Shown in pieces: positions 18,606 through 19,630 of a stretch of 19,630 nucleotides of DNA. The translations under genes and the position numbers were made by a program. Under the pieces are notes generated by a model. The model did no database searches and was not told the DNA's origin. It saw nothing but the letters and a program-made list of their open reading frames with translations. Within the stretch, counting starts at the first letter, position 1. Each line of letters opens with the position of its first letter. This DNA comes from GWA1-54-10 sp964349675 (GTDB lineage: Bacteria; Patescibacteriota; Minisyncoccia; Phycocordibacterales; SBAW01), in NCBI GenBank assembly GCA_964349675.1, contig CAYGHD010000011.1, positions 1 through 19,630 of the forward strand, written 5' to 3'.

Positions 18606-18632
18606 GGCGCCTTCGGGCGCCTTTTGTTTTTT
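18606..18632 (+). terminator. intrinsic terminator of ssrA
   Basis: GGCGCC, a TTCG loop and GGCGCC are followed by TTTTGTTTTTT. It ends the tmRNA transcript 15 bases after the tRNA-like end. Confidence 0.93.
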
Positions 18633-18971
18633 AGGTGAAAGTGAGAAAGGTACCTGCGTACCTTTCGTGAGGGATTTGAAAGGCGAAGTATTGCTGTGCA
18701 CTTGTAAAACCGCGAGCGACCTAATTTTCTTAGCGGTATTCCGCTGTAGAAAATGGAAGTACTCGCGTAGTGCCGGGGTCGCGAGCGAGTTTGCTGACGA
18801 GCAAACTCGACTTGTGACCAAATTCTCCGGGCCTTTCGTGTATGGCTTTGAGCGGGTTCTAATATTTCGAGATTATGGAAGAGATGCCGAGACTGATTCG
18901 AAATTCATGTACAGCGGTACATACTTGATGTACTGTTCACCTTAGACAACCACAATCCCAACGAGGTTACG
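18633..18971. other. hairpin-rich intergenic region, no convincing gene
   Basis: Four clear stems occur: AAAGGTAC/GTACCTTT with a four-base loop (18646-18665), AGCGG/CCGCT near 18730, GAGTTTGC/GCAAACTC with a six-base loop (18787-18808), and two mutually exclusive stems made from ATGTAC, GTACAT and ATGTAC (18907-18933). A plus-strand frame at 18604-18945 overlaps the ssrA terminator and lacks a ribosome site, so I do not call it a gene. The last stems could regulate the methyltransferase that follows. Confidence 0.5.
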
Positions 18972-19619
18972 ATGAAAAGAATCAAAGACGAATTCTTCGA
19001 GAAGCTGACGGGTGCCATTTCTTTGGCAGGTAAGGAGGTGCTCGAAGTTGGCTGCGGTGAAGGTACGCGATCGCAAGACATTGCACGTGCTTGCAAATTT
19101 CTCTATGGCATCGACCCGAGCGAATCGGACATCAATACCGCTATCGAACGGAACATCCCGAACGCCCAGTTCAGCCAAGGAAGCGCCGAGAGTCTGGCGT
19201 TCAACAACAAAACCGTCGATATTGTTGTTTTCACGCTTTCGCTACACCACGTCCCGAAGGCATTGATGCGCCAATCCATTGACGAGGCACTGCGGGTTCT
19301 GAGACCAGGAGGATGGATCGTCTTTCTCGAGCCAGGGATGAACGGCTCTCTCTTCGATGCCGAAATCCAGTTCGACGCCTACGATGGCGACGAACGCGAA
19401 GTGAAGAAGAATGCCTATGCGGCAATGATGGAACATCCTGGGTTGGTTCTTTTCAAGGAAATTGCGGACGAGTCTGTCTTTCAGTTTGACTCGCTCCAAG
19501 ATTTTATGGACTCAATGTCCCCAAAGAAGGACATTCCGGCCATCGAACCATTCCTCATCCAGCACAACTACGTCCTGAATGCCGAACGGAGAATCAACAT
19601 CTTTCAGGCTAAGGAGTAA
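18972..19619 (+). CDS. class I SAM-dependent methyltransferase
   Basis: This 215-aa protein has the UbiE/Methyltransferase_11 type fold. Motif I VLEVGCGEG (23-31) binds SAM, and Asp48 in LYGIDPSESD would contact the ribose. SAESLAF (71-77) and DIVVFTLSLHHVPK (83-96) form motif II-III, and RVLRPGGWIVFLEP (108-121) is the usual post-motif strand. The C-terminal half has an unusual acidic and aromatic region (QFDAYDGDEREVKKN) and no metal site. The substrate could be a small molecule, a quinone or lipid, or a sugar, and cannot be named. ATG 18972 follows GAGG by five bases. The gene is complete and ends 11 bases before the window edge, so its partners lie outside. Confidence 0.88.
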   Translation: MKRIKDEFFEKLTGAISLAGKEVLEVGCGEGTRSQDIARACKFLYGIDPSESDINTAIERNIPNAQFSQGSAESLAFNNKTVDIVVFTLSLHHVPKALMRQSIDEALRVLRPGGWIVFLEPGMNGSLFDAEIQFDAYDGDEREVKKNAYAAMMEHPGLVLFKEIADESVFQFDSLQDFMDSMSPKKDIPAIEPFLIQHNYVLNAERRINIFQAKE

Positions 19620-19630
19620 GGTCCACAAGG

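Noticed and set aside
18604..18945. Plus-strand frame of 113 codons
   Set aside because: It begins inside the ssrA terminator, lacks a ribosome site and runs through several hairpins.
1..19630. CRISPR arrays, insertion sequences, rRNA
   Set aside because: No regularly spaced repeats, no transposase-like protein and no rRNA segments were seen.

Overview
The window looks like a chromosomal segment from a Candidate Phyla Radiation (Patescibacteria, Parcubacteria-like) bacterium. I infer this from compact single-copy housekeeping genes (malic enzyme, recG, ftsH, smpB/ssrA), many genes whose -10 box lies only 4 to 9 bases before the start codon (leaderless mRNAs), a tRNA-Ile with anticodon UAU, and a high share of short unknown genes. 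The assignment is by gene content and style only; no ribosomal marker is present.

Layout. 1-3290 is an accessory/defence-like region: the N-terminal half of a ParB-like DNA methyltransferase (minus strand, cut by the window edge), a frameshifted winged-helix-like gene (minus), then a plus-strand operon lexA - DUF2188 - TIR (DUF1863/ThsB-like) - four-helix membrane protein. The four genes follow one promoter that carries a tandem 10-bp repeat, so a self-cleaving LexA-type repressor probably controls a Thoeris-like TIR/membrane-effector pair. 3490-6485 (minus) holds a secreted Cys-repeat protein and an ABC ATPase - permease - membrane protein operon.

6496-9675 is a distinct minus-strand island of small unknown genes. 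They start at GTG, TTG or ATG behind strong Shine-Dalgarno sites and are separated by many stem-loops. Inside it, 7239-7305, just downstream of a 108-aa gene, is a complete hammerhead ribozyme: full catalytic core, stem III open, and a loop I (UGUG) that can pair with a stem II bulge (CACA). The island also has a consensus promoter with an overlapping 20-bp palindrome, a structured leader of about 300 nt, a 17-aa sORF and a two-codon ORF behind a perfect SD.

9743-19619 is mostly housekeeping: malic enzyme (minus), divergent recG with two inverted repeats inside its coding sequence, tRNA-Ile(UAU) preceded by a split copy of its own first 20 nt, pyrD and pyrC each with its own terminator, ftsH (minus), smpB, tmRNA (ssrA) with a long tag, a hairpin-rich gap, and a SAM-dependent methyltransferase.

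Functional links: smpB and ssrA make the ribosome-rescue system, and FtsH is a classical protease for tagged proteins. pyrC and pyrD encode two steps of pyrimidine synthesis. RecG and LexA relate to DNA damage, but no recA is in the window. The two most interesting objects are the LexA-controlled TIR/membrane operon and the hammerhead-bearing small-gene island.
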